A DNA stretch of 64,000 bases from Marimonas lutisalis (GTDB taxonomy: Bacteria; Pseudomonadota; Alphaproteobacteria; Rhodobacterales; Rhodobacteraceae), in assembly GCF_005434965.1 (NCBI RefSeq), contig NZ_SKCI01000001.1:1-64000 (forward strand), in the 5' to 3' direction. Shown here piece by piece: positions 17,656 to 29,125 of this stretch. The stretch's first letter is position 1. Each line of letters opens with the position of its first letter. Under the pieces are notes generated by a model. That model was not told the DNA's origin. It did no database searches and saw only the letters and a list, made by a program, of their open reading frames with translations. A program made the translations under genes and the position numbers.

Positions 17656-18856
17656 GGCGTTTTCCTCGGAAGGGGGTCACTTTCAGGCGGTCGGTGAATT
17701 CCTCATCACCCAGCCCGATCTCGGCGTTCGAGAGATAACAGGCCGGATCCTCGGCCCAGGGGTCGCCCGAAACCTGCAGGGCGCGGATCCGGGTGTTACC
17801 GCCGCATACCTGTTTGAACGCGCAGGCGCCGCAGCGGCCCTTGAGGGGGCGGGGGCGCTGACGCAGGGTGGCCAGCATGGGATCCTCCCCGGTCCAGAGC
17901 GCCGAGAAAGGTGTCTGCTTGACGTTACCCACGGTGTAGTCTGACCAGTAGGTATCGGGGTGGACTTGGCCCAGCGGGTCGATATTGGCCACGCCCAGCC
18001 CCGAGGAGTTTCCGCCCCATGCCCCGAGGTGCTCTTCGACATGCGCCGCGCGCTTTTCGTCGAAATTGCGCTGCACCCATTTCAGGAAATAAACCGCATC
18101 GGCATCGTTGTTGCCGGTCACGATTTCCAGGGGTTCGTTCTCGGCCACGGCCACCCAGGCACGATCGATCAGGATGTCCATCGCCCGCCGAGTACGGGCG
18201 TGCTGGGTGTCGTCGCCGCGGTGCTTGTCTCCGCGCCCCGCGTAAACCAGGTGTGAAAGGTAGAACTTGTCGACCCCTTCGCTGTCGCACAGGTCCAGCA
18301 TGTCTTCGAGCATGTGGGCATTGCCATCGGTGATGGTGAAGCGCAAGCCCACCTTCACACCGCGTTTCTTGCATTCGCGCACACCGTGGAGTGCAGCGGC
18401 ATAGGCTCCGTCGACACCGCGAAACCAGTCGTTCTTGGCGCCGATGCCGTCGATCGAGATGCCGACATAGTCAAAGCCCAGTTCGGCCACGCGCTCGGCG
18501 GCGCTGTCCATGATCCTGGTGCCGTTTGTGGACAAGGCCAGATAGCGGAAGCCGAGCGCCTTGGCGTGGTCTGCCAATTCGAAGAAGTCCGGCCTCGACA
18601 TCGGTTCGCCCCCCGAAAGGATGAGGGCAGGGATGCCGAACTCCTTCAGGTCCTGCATCACGCCCTTGACTTGGTCGGTCGACAGCTCGCCAGGGAAACT
18701 CACATCGGCCGAGGTGGTATAGCAGTGTCGGCAGCGCAGGTTGCAACGCCGTGTCAGGTTCCAGATCACAACCGGTTTCACCGGTCCGGAGCCGCGACGC
18801 TCGCGGATCGGTGTCGGTTCGACCAGTTCGCGCATATACTGGGTGAGGCGGAACAT
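17630..18856 (-). CDS. nirJ: NirJ, radical SAM protein of heme d1 synthesis
   Basis: This 408-residue radical SAM enzyme has the cluster motif CNLRCRHC (C38, C42, C45) and a C-terminal SPASM-like cysteine set ([15 protein letters not shown] with a later Cys). NirJ replaces two propionates of 12,18-didecarboxysiroheme with oxo groups. ATG 18856 (MFRLTQYM) overlaps the nirH stop by one base; frame continuation to 19057 inside nirH is not coding-like. Confidence 0.95.
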   Translation of the reverse strand: MFRLTQYMRELVEPTPIRERRGSGPVKPVVIWNLTRRCNLRCRHCYTTSADVSFPGELSTDQVKGVMQDLKEFGIPALILSGGEPMSRPDFFELADHAKALGFRYLALSTNGTRIMDSAAERVAELGFDYVGISIDGIGAKNDWFRGVDGAYAAALHGVRECKKRGVKVGLRFTITDGNAHMLEDMLDLCDSEGVDKFYLSHLVYAGRGDKHRGDDTQHARTRRAMDILIDRAWVAVAENEPLEIVTGNNDADAVYFLKWVQRNFDEKRAAHVEEHLGAWGGNSSGLGVANIDPLGQVHPDTYWSDYTVGNVKQTPFSALWTGEDPMLATLRQRPRPLKGRCGACAFKQVCGGNTRIRALQVSGDPWAEDPACYLSNAEIGLGDEEFTDRLKVTPFRGKRHDPAHRFF

Positions 18857-19344
18857 CAGGAAGCCTCCTTTCTGAGGCGCACACCGGTTTTTTTCAGGAT
18901 GCGCGTGGAATAGAGAATGTCGCGGGTCCGGCAGGCCGGCCCGAGGATTTTTTCGATCTCGGCGCGATGGGATTCTACCTCGTCGCGGTTTGTGCCGTGG
19001 ATCATCGCGAACAGGTTGTAGGGCCATTCCGGCAATGCGCGCGGACGCAGATAGCAATGGGACACGAAGTCGAGAGCGCCCACCTGCGCGCCAAGCGTCT
19101 CGGCTATTTCGTCGGCTACGTCCCAGACACTCATGCCGTTGGCGATCATGCCCAGCGCGTAGTGGTTCGGTGCCGCCGCGATGCGGCGAATGATGCCCTG
19201 TTCCTGCATCGCGCTGACCCGCGCGATCACCTCGGCCTCATCCAGGCCGATCCAGCTACCGACGACCGCGAAGGGACGAGGTGCAAGGGGAAGGCCACCT
19301 TGCGTGGCGGTCAGGATCTTTCGGTCTGTTGCGTCAATGCTCAT
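18856..19344 (-). CDS. nirH: NirH, siroheme decarboxylase subunit
   Basis: This 162-residue AsnC/Lrp-like protein has an N-terminal HTH-like part (about 1-60) and a RAM-like C-terminal domain containing [13 protein letters not shown]. With NirD, NirL and NirG it decarboxylates siroheme to 12,18-didecarboxysiroheme. It has ATGA overlap with nirG. Confidence 0.9.
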   Translation of the reverse strand: MSIDATDRKILTATQGGLPLAPRPFAVVGSWIGLDEAEVIARVSAMQEQGIIRRIAAAPNHYALGMIANGMSVWDVADEIAETLGAQVGALDFVSHCYLRPRALPEWPYNLFAMIHGTNRDEVESHRAEIEKILGPACRTRDILYSTRILKKTGVRLRKEAS

Positions 19345-19814
19345 GCCGGAACCCGGAAGCCGATGAAGAACTCTTTGAGTTTCGGAAAGCGCAGAACCGT
19401 GATCCCGGTTTCCTGCTCGATCCGGTCCGCCACCCTGGTGATTTCGCTTTCGCTTTCACAGGCCAGAACGAACCACATGTTCAGGCGGTGGACGCGTTCA
19501 TAATTGTGGGCCACCTCATCATGCGCATTGACTAAAGTCAGGACCGTTTCGAACCGATCCCCGGGCACTTCCATTGCGCAAAGGCAAAACGCTCCGCCCA
19601 TAGCCGCAGCATCGATGAAGGGACCGAACCGGGTGAGCGCTCCGATGCCGCGCAACCGCTCGATCCGGGTCAACACATCATCTTCGCTCAGGCCCATTTC
19701 CGTGCCGAGCATCGCATAGGGCGTTTGCGTGACCAAGATCCCGTCCTGAAGGCGGTTGATCAGCGCCCGGTCGATGTCATCCAGTGCATCCGGAGTGAGC
19801 GGGGTCCGTCGCAT
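19341..19814 (-). CDS. nirG: NirG, siroheme decarboxylase subunit
   Basis: This 157-residue AsnC-like paralogue of NirD/L/H has a YERVHRLNMWFVLACESE segment at the position of the catalytic loop. Start ATG 19814 (MRRTPLTPDALDDID) follows nirDL by one base; the longer frame into nirDL is rejected. Assignment as NirG rather than another paralogue rests on gene order. Confidence 0.88.
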   Translation of the reverse strand: MRRTPLTPDALDDIDRALINRLQDGILVTQTPYAMLGTEMGLSEDDVLTRIERLRGIGALTRFGPFIDAAAMGGAFCLCAMEVPGDRFETVLTLVNAHDEVAHNYERVHRLNMWFVLACESESEITRVADRIEQETGITVLRFPKLKEFFIGFRVPA

Positions 19815-19815
19815 G

Positions 19816-20808
19816 TCAGGCCAACCTTTCTGGTCGGTGCTCGATCTGTGCGCCGGTTTGCTTGAAGCAGCGGGTCGAGAATAGGACCTGGTGCTCGGCG
19901 CGGGCCAGTTCCGGGAGCCTGGCTGCCTTTTCGAGAACGGCATGGGCATCGCGGCGCGATTGTGCGTGGATCATCGAAAAAAGGCTATAATGCCAGACCC
20001 CGGGTACGGTTTCGCGCTGATAGCATAGGGTGACACCTGGAACCTCGGCCAACTTCTCGCCCGCGGCGACGATTTGTTCTTCAGGAAGCTTCCAGACAAC
20101 CATCGCGTTGGCACTCCACCCTACCGCACGATGACGCACGATGACGCCCATACGCGTGATCACTTTCGCATCACACAGCACTCGAATGCGCTCGATTAGG
20201 CTTGTCTCGTTCAGCCCCAGATCTTGGGCCAATGCCTTGAACGGGAGTGGTACCAGCGCCAACCCTCGAGAAAGCGCGTGAAGGATCGGGCGGTCGATTT
20301 CCCGGAGCACCGACAGATCCGCTTGCTGGTTGGAACGCGACCGCGCCGCGCCCCCTCGAAGAGAAAACCCGAGATCAATGTTGAACGGGCGCTTCAGACG
20401 CAGGTCGAGCACGCGCAAGCCGCTTTGGTTTTCGATCCGTGTGAGCGTTTCACTTAGTGTGGTCATATCAGGCGCCGTCGCGACGAACCAAAGGTTCCAG
20501 TCATGTTCGCGCAGGTAGGAATGATTCACACCTTCCTCGCAGCCAACCACCGTAGCAACCTCGTCGATACGTTCTTCGGGCACCGAAAGGGCTGCAAGGG
20601 TGGATGCCCCAGCCGTGTTCGGTCGGACAGTCGCACCTACCCGTGTTATCGCGCCCCCGTCTCTAAGCATTGCAAGTCGGCTTATGACTTCTTTCTCACT
20701 GATCCCGATTTGCCGCGCGATTTCGGCAAAAGGACGTGAAACCAGGGGGAAGCCGCGCTGGAAATCGTCGAGCAGCGATTGATCGGTGCTATGAAGGCGG
20801 TCCAGCAT
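19816..20808 (-). CDS. nirDL: NirDL fusion, siroheme decarboxylase
   Basis: This 330-residue protein is made of two AsnC-like siroheme-decarboxylase repeats, NirD-like (about 1-150, with SYLREHDWNLWFVATAP) and NirL-like (about 165-330, with CYQRETVPGVWHYSLFSMIH). A D-L fusion is known in Paracoccus-type nir clusters; Pseudomonas has separate genes. ATG 20808 lies two bases after the nirF stop; TTG 20814 would overlap it. Confidence 0.92.
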   Translation of the reverse strand: MLDRLHSTDQSLLDDFQRGFPLVSRPFAEIARQIGISEKEVISRLAMLRDGGAITRVGATVRPNTAGASTLAALSVPEERIDEVATVVGCEEGVNHSYLREHDWNLWFVATAPDMTTLSETLTRIENQSGLRVLDLRLKRPFNIDLGFSLRGGAARSRSNQQADLSVLREIDRPILHALSRGLALVPLPFKALAQDLGLNETSLIERIRVLCDAKVITRMGVIVRHRAVGWSANAMVVWKLPEEQIVAAGEKLAEVPGVTLCYQRETVPGVWHYSLFSMIHAQSRRDAHAVLEKAARLPELARAEHQVLFSTRCFKQTGAQIEHRPERLA

Positions 20809-20810
20809 TC

Positions 20811-21956
20811 TCAAAGCCCTGGTTGATGGGCGCGCGCGGTGAAAAAGATACCCGAAGGCGCCTGCGCTTCGATTTCGCCCTTTTTTTCGAAACTGCGGGT
20901 GTCGTAGACGATCACCTTGTTATCGTCGCGTACGGATACCCAGACCTCGGCCCCACGCGGTGCGAATTCCATGTGCAGCACGGCCTTGCCCGGCTCCAGT
21001 GTCCTGACCACTTCGTGCGTGCGGCTGTCGACGATCTGGACCACGCCATTGCTCGGGGTAGCGAAATTTACCCAGACATAGGGCGAGGCCGGTTGCGCGA
21101 TGATGAACACGGGCTGACCATGCATTGCCGTGCGACCCTTCTCCTGCAGCGTTTCGCGATCGACCCAAAGCAGTTCGTGCTGGCCCACGGCTGGCAAGAC
21201 GAACTGCCCTCCGGTAAAAGCCCATCCCTGCAGGTGGGGCATCTTGTAGACAGGCATGTCCTCTTCCTTCTTGCCGTAGTCTTTCAGGAAGCGGACGGGT
21301 TTGGGGTTTTCTTCCCAGAGGTCGATCGCGGTGACGCCCTTTTCACCGAAAAGCCCGATCAGGTAGGTATGCGCGTCATCGGTGACCACCGCGTCGAACG
21401 GGTTGGCTCCGACGTGTCCCAAGTCCGTGATAACCGGGCCCTCGCCCGAGAAATCGCCCAGATAGGCATGTCCATTATCCCAAACCGCCCAGATAAAGCG
21501 GCGACCGGGCAGATCTGCTAGGCCTATGGTCTTGCCCTCGGCCGGAATGTCCGCCACCAGTGCGAGAGTTTCCGTATCGAAGACCTTCACGCCCCCCGGC
21601 TTGTAGTTCGACACGGCCACCAATTTGCCGTCGTCCGAAATGGCCCCGCCGATGGAGTTGCCCGCCTGGATGGTGCGCGCAACGATCGCGCGGTCCAGCA
21701 GGTCTACCTTGGTCAGCCCGCCGTCGCGGCCGAATACAAAAGCAAAACGTTCATCGGGTGAGTAGGTCAGAGAAGCATGGCTGAGATCGCCCAGGCCTTC
21801 AATTCGGGCAAGGGCAGCATGGTCCGAGCGATCGACCAGAAGAACCGAGCCGCTGGCCCGTTCCACGACCAATCCAAGATCGCCGGTGGCACAGCACGGA
21901 CTGTCTGCGAACGCAGGCGCGGCACAAAGAGCGAGAGCGGCAAGGAAGTGTTTCAT
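20811..21956 (-). CDS. nirF: NirF, heme-d1 biosynthesis propeller protein
   Basis: This 381-residue periplasmic protein has a cleavable signal (LALCAAPAFA-DSP) and a d1-type beta-propeller without cytochrome c motif. NirF acts late in heme d1 maturation, between NirJ and NirN. It is linked by ATGA overlap to nirC and four-base proximity to nirDL. An N-terminal CC pair after the signal is present; lipoprotein attachment cannot be judged. Confidence 0.93.
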   Translation of the reverse strand: MKHFLAALALCAAPAFADSPCCATGDLGLVVERASGSVLLVDRSDHAALARIEGLGDLSHASLTYSPDERFAFVFGRDGGLTKVDLLDRAIVARTIQAGNSIGGAISDDGKLVAVSNYKPGGVKVFDTETLALVADIPAEGKTIGLADLPGRRFIWAVWDNGHAYLGDFSGEGPVITDLGHVGANPFDAVVTDDAHTYLIGLFGEKGVTAIDLWEENPKPVRFLKDYGKKEEDMPVYKMPHLQGWAFTGGQFVLPAVGQHELLWVDRETLQEKGRTAMHGQPVFIIAQPASPYVWVNFATPSNGVVQIVDSRTHEVVRTLEPGKAVLHMEFAPRGAEVWVSVRDDNKVIVYDTRSFEKKGEIEAQAPSGIFFTARAHQPGL

Positions 21957-22267
21957 GGGTCCACCTTCAGAAGATAATCAGCAATCCAGAGCGCCTCTTC
22001 CTCCGTGAGAAGCGGACGCCACGGTGGCATCGCCGTCTCCGGCACGCCGTCCAGGATGATGAGGGCAAGCCCTTCTGGCTCTGCGTGGGACAGTGCGGCG
22101 GGAGTAAGCGGGCTCCCAAGGCCACCTTTGCGGGTCAACCCGTGACACGAGCCGCAGTCCTGGATCACCATGTGCTCCAGTTCGGTCGCGCGCGGGGCGG
22201 GTATTTCGGCCATGGCGGGCGCCGCGACGAGCGCAGCCAGCGTGGACATCATCGCGAACCTAGGCAT
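21953..22267 (-). CDS. nirC: NirC, monoheme c-type cytochrome
   Basis: This 104-residue periplasmic cytochrome c55x-type protein has a signal peptide to about residue 20 and heme motif CGSCHG (C38, C41, H42), with a C-terminal TAMPPWRPLLTEEEA stretch supplying the Met ligand. It donates electrons to NirS and/or takes part in d1 maturation. It overlaps nirE by 8 bp. Confidence 0.92.
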   Translation of the reverse strand: MPRFAMMSTLAALVAAPAMAEIPAPRATELEHMVIQDCGSCHGLTRKGGLGSPLTPAALSHAEPEGLALIILDGVPETAMPPWRPLLTEEEALWIADYLLKVDP

Positions 22268-23027
22268 AGTTCATCGCCTTTGCAGGCTGGAGCACGTCAC
22301 ACAAAGACACGACGCGCCCGATGATGAACAGAACCGGTGCCTCGGGGTGCGCGGTGGCGACGTCGGCTGCGACGGCGCCCAGCGTCGAGACGATGCGGGC
22401 TTCGCGGGGGGTCGTTGCCGCGGACACAGCCATGACCGGCGTGCTGGCCGGCAGTTTCCGGCGCATCAGTTCGAACGCGATTTCGGCGATGTTGGCGCCC
22501 CCCATGTAGACGACCAGAGTGGTGTCGGGGTCGGCCAGACTGTTCCAGTCGAGATCGAGCCGTGCATCGCGAGCGCGGTGGCCGGTTACGTAACGTACGC
22601 CGGTCGCCAGGCCGCGATGGGTAAGTGGCACGCCGGTCGAAGCCGCTGCACCTTGGGCTGATGTGATGCCCGGAACATATTCGAACGGCACCCCCGCGGC
22701 TGCCAGTTCGGCAGCTTCTTCGCTGCCCCGTCCGAAGATCAGTGGATCACCGCCTTTTAGGCGCACCACACGTTGGCCTTGCACGGCGAGCTGCGTCAGA
22801 AGCGCGTTGATGCCGTCTTGTGGCAGGGTGTGGTTGCCTGCTGCCTTGCCAACGTTGATCAGACGTGTGCCTTCGGGGATTAGGGCCATAATTTCAGGTG
22901 AGACCAGCCGGTCAAAAACCACCACATCGGCGCCTTGCAGAAGCCGCAGCGCCTTGACGGTGAGCAGGTCCGGGTCGCCGGGGCCTGCGCCGATGAGGAA
23001 GACTTTGCCGTGAGTTGTATCTTTCAT
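22260..23027 (-). CDS. nirE: NirE, uroporphyrinogen-III C-methyltransferase
   Basis: This 255-residue SAM-dependent methyltransferase of the SUMT family makes precorrin-2 from uroporphyrinogen III. The N-terminal GAGPGDPDLLTVKAL and VVRLKGGDPLIFGRGSEE motifs are diagnostic. Start ATG 23027 (MKDTTHGKVFL) is chosen over an upstream frame extension that runs into the nirS-nirE hairpin. Confidence 0.94.
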   Translation of the reverse strand: MKDTTHGKVFLIGAGPGDPDLLTVKALRLLQGADVVVFDRLVSPEIMALIPEGTRLINVGKAAGNHTLPQDGINALLTQLAVQGQRVVRLKGGDPLIFGRGSEEAAELAAAGVPFEYVPGITSAQGAAASTGVPLTHRGLATGVRYVTGHRARDARLDLDWNSLADPDTTLVVYMGGANIAEIAFELMRRKLPASTPVMAVSAATTPREARIVSTLGAVAADVATAHPEAPVLFIIGRVVSLCDVLQPAKAMNYA

Positions 23028-23064
23028 CTTGATGCCTCGCAGGACTGATTGACGAGAGCGGAAT

Positions 23065-23094
23065 GCGGACGGGGCGAGGGAGAGCCCCGTCCGC
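23065..23094 (-). promoter_or_regulatory. strong hairpin between nirS and nirE
   Basis: GCGGACGGGGC and GCCCCGTCCGC form an 11-bp perfect GC-rich stem with an 8-nt loop, 10 bp after the nirS stop. No U tract follows in the nirS direction. Such structures protect 3' ends or partly stop transcription, so nirS mRNA could exceed that of the d1-synthesis genes. Confidence 0.6.
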
Positions 23095-23104
23095 ACGGGG
23101 CACA

Positions 23105-24946
<1,842 letters not shown>

Positions 24947-24997
24947 TCAGCGGACCCCGCGGCAAGCTCGGCCGAAACAACTGGCGAGCCTGTGGCA

Positions 24998-27043
24998 ATG
25001 CGCGCTATTCTCAAATTTTTTGTCATCATGGCCGGGCTCTGGGTCGCGGCGCTGCCATCCCGGCCGGTTGCGCAGCAGGAAATACCGATGGACGGCGGCC
25101 CTTACGTTCCAAGACAGGAGGTGGCTGCCACGCTCATGAAGACATCCCCGCCAGTGCAGGTCACGCGCCAGAGCGAGGGGGTTCCCGGCTGGCAAATCGC
25201 AAAGGATGGCGTCGTTCTCGGGTATATCGGCTCGACCTGGGAAATCGCCAATTCGCTCGGTTATTCCGGCCGCCCGCTCGAGGTGTTGGTTGGCATCGAT
25301 ACCGAAGGAAGCATAAGTGCGGCAAAGCTCGTTCGTCACAACGAGCCGGTTCTGACCCTAGGCATTTCTGACGAAGACATCGCCGCCTATGTCGGCGGCT
25401 TTGCCGGGCACGATCTCAAACAGTCGTTCGGGACAAATAAAAACTCCCTGCCAGATGTGATCAGCCGCGCCACGGTGTCCACTGGGGTGATACGCGATGG
25501 CATTCTGCGCACCGCGCGCACCTTGGCTGCGGCGCGCGGCGTGATCGCGGCCAAGGCGGGGATCGACCGAGTCAGTTTTGAACCGATGGATTGGTCTGCT
25601 CTGCTTGAAGCCGGGGCTCTGACGCAGGCACACACCAGCATGAGCGAGGCCTCACGGGCTTTTGCAGGGGCCAAGGTGCCGGTGACTGCAGGTGAGGGTG
25701 ATTTCCTGCGGGTCTGGGCGGGGCTCGTGGATACCCCGACCGTCGGTCAGAATCTCTTGGGGCAGCAGGCGTTCACCGGCGCCGTCGGCAATCTCGGCCA
25801 CGGTGAATCGGCGTTGCTTGTTGTCAGTCGCGGGCTCTATTCCCACCGGGGTACCGAGTGGCGGCGCAGTGGCACCTTCGAGCGCATCGCCATCATTCAG
25901 AACGACACGCCCTGGCACCCGACCGCTGAAAGCTATCACATGATAAGGCGCTTGCGGATCGACGGGGCGCCGGACGTAAAAGAAATCAGCCTCTTCCGGC
26001 TGCCCGCCACGATCGATCCTCTTGAGCCTTTCCGCATTGAAGTGGTCGCTACCCGGCCTTCAGATCAGGGCGATCTGAGCATGACCTTAGGCGTCGATTA
26101 CCGACTGCCCGATGCCTTCCGCACCTTGCCGCCGCCATACGATGTTCCGCTGTGGCAGATCAACTGGCGGGAAAAGCGACTCGCGGTCGTTTTCGTGGCG
26201 ACAATGCTGGCCGTGCTGTGGCTGATTTTCTTTGCCCAGGAATGGATCGTGCGCCGGCCCCGGCTTTGGCGCGGTATGCGGCTTTCATTCCTGACCATGA
26301 CACTGTTTGTATTGGGCTGGGGACTCAATGCACAGTTGTCTGTGGTGCAGGTCGTGGCCTTCATCCATTCGCTCCTCGGTGGCTTCCGTTGGGAGACCTT
26401 CCTGATCGAGCCTCTGATTTTCCTGCTCTGGGGGTTTGTGGCACTGGGGCTGCTTTTCTGGGGTCGCGGCGTCTATTGCGGATGGTTGTGCCCGTTCGGT
26501 GCGTTGCAGGAGTTGCTCAATGCCCTCGCTGTCCGGCTGGGGATCAAGCAGGTCGCGGTGCCACGCGCCCTGCATGAACGGCTATGGGTGCTGAAATACA
26601 CGGCCTTCGTAGCCATTCTCGCGCTCAGCTTCTACTCGATGCATGACGCGCTGGTCCTGGCCGAGGTCGAACCCTTCAAGACCGCGATCTCTCTCAGGAT
26701 GATGCGGGCCTGGCCGTTCATCCTTTTCGTTCTGGCGCTTCTGGCGGCCGGTCTTTTTGTAGAGCGTTTCCACTGCCGCTATCTCTGCCCATTGGGGGCG
26801 GGCCTTGCCATTCCGGCCAAGCTCAAGATTTTCGACTGGCTTCACCGCCGCCCGCAATGCGGACGTGAGTGCCGGATGTGCGAAACCAAATGCACCGTCG
26901 GTGCGATCGACGAAGTCGGCCGGATAAACCCCAACGAATGCGTCTTGTGCCTGCGATGCCAGGTCATCATGCTGGATGGCACGCAATGCCCCATCCTGAA
27001 GCGACGCGCCCGAGCGCAACAGAATACGGAGGCAGCCAAATGA
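24998..27043 (+). CDS. nirI: NirI, NosR/NirI-family membrane flavo-iron-sulfur protein
   Basis: This 681-residue protein of the NosR/NirI family has a signal peptide, a periplasmic FMN-binding domain (GVIRDGILRTARTL region), about six membrane helices, two cysteine pairs in CGWLCPFGALQ and CRYLCPLGAG, and a C-terminal ferredoxin-like part with CGRECRMCETKC and CVLCLRCQ. NirI is required for nitrite reductase expression or activity in Paracoccus, probably by electron transfer. It is called NirI rather than NosR because it is divergent from nirS and no nosZ is near. ATG 24998 (MRAILKFFVIMAG) begins the signal peptide. Confidence 0.92.
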   Translation: MRAILKFFVIMAGLWVAALPSRPVAQQEIPMDGGPYVPRQEVAATLMKTSPPVQVTRQSEGVPGWQIAKDGVVLGYIGSTWEIANSLGYSGRPLEVLVGIDTEGSISAAKLVRHNEPVLTLGISDEDIAAYVGGFAGHDLKQSFGTNKNSLPDVISRATVSTGVIRDGILRTARTLAAARGVIAAKAGIDRVSFEPMDWSALLEAGALTQAHTSMSEASRAFAGAKVPVTAGEGDFLRVWAGLVDTPTVGQNLLGQQAFTGAVGNLGHGESALLVVSRGLYSHRGTEWRRSGTFERIAIIQNDTPWHPTAESYHMIRRLRIDGAPDVKEISLFRLPATIDPLEPFRIEVVATRPSDQGDLSMTLGVDYRLPDAFRTLPPPYDVPLWQINWREKRLAVVFVATMLAVLWLIFFAQEWIVRRPRLWRGMRLSFLTMTLFVLGWGLNAQLSVVQVVAFIHSLLGGFRWETFLIEPLIFLLWGFVALGLLFWGRGVYCGWLCPFGALQELLNALAVRLGIKQVAVPRALHERLWVLKYTAFVAILALSFYSMHDALVLAEVEPFKTAISLRMMRAWPFILFVLALLAAGLFVERFHCRYLCPLGAGLAIPAKLKIFDWLHRRPQCGRECRMCETKCTVGAIDEVGRINPNECVLCLRCQVIMLDGTQCPILKRRARAQQNTEAAK

Positions 27044-28239
27044 CCGGAATGCAGCGCCTGTTTACGGCCGGCTACCGAGTTTTCTTTCTCGCGGCCGGTC
27101 TTTTTGCGGTGTTCGCTATGATCGTTTGGGAGAGCTGGCTTGCCATCCATGCCGCGGGTGGGATGGTTTCCGACATGCCGTTTTCGATGGCGCCCCATCT
27201 GTGGCACGCGCATGAGCTGATCTTCGGCTACGCGGCTGCAGCGATTGCCGGGTTCCTGATGACAGCGGCCCCTTCCTGGGTGGGTGGAGAGAACGCCAAG
27301 ACGAAGTTCTTTGTGCTTGCAGCCGGCATCTGGCTGGCAGGGCGGCTGGCGATCTGGTTCTCGGCCAGTCTTCCGTCGCTGTTGGTCATGATGATTGACC
27401 TGGCCTTTGTGCCAGTGATCGGCACCAAGGTGCTTTTGCTTCTTTTGAAACGGCCAAAACCCCGGCAAATGATATTTTTGGCCGTGCTGGTAATCTTCTT
27501 TTCAACCAACCTGATGGTGCACCTCGAATGGGTGGGGGCCACCGGCGACACCGCCAATGGTGGTCTGCGTGGTGGGCTTCTGACGCTGACAGCACTGATC
27601 ATGATCCTTGGGGGGCGCGTGACCCCGGCCTTCACGCGCAATGCCATGCGGCAAACCGGGCGTGAAACGGGCTTGCCCGAAGACACCATGCCGCTGGCAG
27701 TGGTTTCCATCGTCGGGGCGCTGATCTTGCCGCTGATGGCGACCGCCGGACTGCAAGGGGCCGTTTTCGGGATCGTCGCACTCTTGGCAGGGCTGGCTGG
27801 CCTGGTGAGGCTTTCCCGGTGGCGCACGCGCTGGACATTCTCGCAGCCCATCCTCTGGTCGCTGCATCTGGGCTATGGGTTCAACGCGGCGGGCCTTGTC
27901 GCTCTTGGTCTTTCCGCCCTGGACCGGGGGTCCGAAGTCGCCGCTCTGCATATTCTTGGCGTTGGAGCCGTCGGTAGCATGACACTGGCCGTGATGTCCC
28001 GAGCTGCGCTTGGGCATTCCGGGCGGCCCCTGATCGCACCATGGCCCGTCGCACTTGGCTATGCCGCGCTGCCACTGGCGGCACTTGCCCGTTTCGCCGG
28101 ATCCGAATGGCCTGAGCTTTATTACTGGGGGGTTCTGACCTCCGGCGCGCTCTGGATACTGGCTTTCGCGCTCTACGTGGTCGAACTGTGGCCGGTATTC
28201 ACGGGTCCTCGGCTTTCCAAAAGCAAGGAGTCGGTCTGA
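27040..28239 (+). CDS. nnrS: NnrS-family heme-copper membrane protein
   Basis: This 399-residue NnrS protein has about twelve hydrophobic helices with the conserved start LFTAGYRVFFLAAGLFA and histidines in HLWHAHELIFGY. NnrS proteins relieve nitrosative stress and often lie in NO-responsive regulons. The ATG overlaps the nirI stop (ATGA) and the gene is followed by the same overlap with the ApbE-like gene, so nirI-nnrS-nirX are co-transcribed. Confidence 0.93.
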   Translation: MTGMQRLFTAGYRVFFLAAGLFAVFAMIVWESWLAIHAAGGMVSDMPFSMAPHLWHAHELIFGYAAAAIAGFLMTAAPSWVGGENAKTKFFVLAAGIWLAGRLAIWFSASLPSLLVMMIDLAFVPVIGTKVLLLLLKRPKPRQMIFLAVLVIFFSTNLMVHLEWVGATGDTANGGLRGGLLTLTALIMILGGRVTPAFTRNAMRQTGRETGLPEDTMPLAVVSIVGALILPLMATAGLQGAVFGIVALLAGLAGLVRLSRWRTRWTFSQPILWSLHLGYGFNAAGLVALGLSALDRGSEVAALHILGVGAVGSMTLAVMSRAALGHSGRPLIAPWPVALGYAALPLAALARFAGSEWPELYYWGVLTSGALWILAFALYVVELWPVFTGPRLSKSKESV

Positions 28240-29102
28240 TGCTTACACGTCGTCGATTTCTCACCATCACCGCCGCCTCCGCAGTCTGTCGAGCAAGTGC
28301 CACGCGCGCGCACTGGCAGGGCCGCGCCCTGGGCGCCGATGTAACCCTGCGCTTGGGCGGCGCGGCCGATCCGGTAGGCCGCACCTGGCGCAAGGTCGCG
28401 CGCACCCTCGCGCAGGTCGAAGATCATTTTTCGCTTCATATTGACTCCGAGCTTGCGCGCCTAAATGCCCATGGCCGGCTTGCCTGGCCCTCGGATGATA
28501 TGCGCGCGCTGATAAACCTTTCAAACACCTTGCACGGTGCAACGAACGGCGCCTTCGACCCCACGGTTCAACCTCTCTGGCGGGCTATTTCTCGCGGTCA
28601 AGATCCCGGGCCTGCCCGCCTCGGTACTGGGTGGGAAAAGGTGCTCTTCTCGGACCGGGAAATCGTTCTGCAACCTGGCATGGCGCTGACCTTCAACGGA
28701 ATCGCGCAGGGCCTTGCCGCCGACAAACTGGCGGCGCTTTTGCGTGGCGAGGGCTTTGACGATGTGTTGATCGATGCGGGCGAGATCCAGGCCCTGGGGC
28801 GCCACGGGGCGGACGATTGGCAGGCCGGCATCGCCACGCCGCAAGGCCGGATTTTGCGCCGTGTTGCGTTGCGCGATCGTGCCCTGGCGACTTCGTCCCC
28901 GATGGGAACACGCATCGGGCTTGGCCAACCGCACATCCTGCATCCCGATGGCCGGCCCCCGCTCTGGCAGACCGTCTCGGTCTCGGCGCCCTCGGCAGCC
29001 TTGGCCGATGCACTTTCGACTGCGTTCTGCCTGATGCCGCGCGCAGAGATCGACGCCACGCTGGCTCGTTTTCCGGGGGTCCGGATGGAGTATCTGGGCT
29101 GA
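28239..29102 (+). CDS. nirX: NirX, ApbE-family FAD:protein FMN transferase
   Basis: This 287-residue exported flavin transferase attaches FMN covalently to a threonine of partner proteins; in this operon the partner is the FMN domain of NirI. The N-terminus LTRRRFLTITAA looks like a twin-arginine signal. Family residues are seen in NGIAQGLAADK, DVLIDAGEIQALG and the late ADALSTAFCLMP region. ATG 28239 overlaps the nnrS stop. Confidence 0.9.
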   Translation: MLTRRRFLTITAASAVCRASATRAHWQGRALGADVTLRLGGAADPVGRTWRKVARTLAQVEDHFSLHIDSELARLNAHGRLAWPSDDMRALINLSNTLHGATNGAFDPTVQPLWRAISRGQDPGPARLGTGWEKVLFSDREIVLQPGMALTFNGIAQGLAADKLAALLRGEGFDDVLIDAGEIQALGRHGADDWQAGIATPQGRILRRVALRDRALATSSPMGTRIGLGQPHILHPDGRPPLWQTVSVSAPSAALADALSTAFCLMPRAEIDATLARFPGVRMEYLG

Positions 29103-29125
29103 TCGCGCGGAAATCCGGGAGGCGA

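Noticed and set aside
18857-19057. N-terminal extension of nirJ
   Set aside because: It overlaps nirH; NirJ proteins start near MFRLTQYM and the overlap ATG is well placed.
23065-23094. Intrinsic terminator after nirS
   Set aside because: Strong stem but no T run in the nirS direction, and nirE follows closely; kept as a regulatory hairpin.
24998-27043. NosR (nitrous oxide reductase regulator)
   Set aside because: Same family, but it is divergent from nirS, is followed by nnrS and nirX, and no nosZ is near; NirI is the better name.
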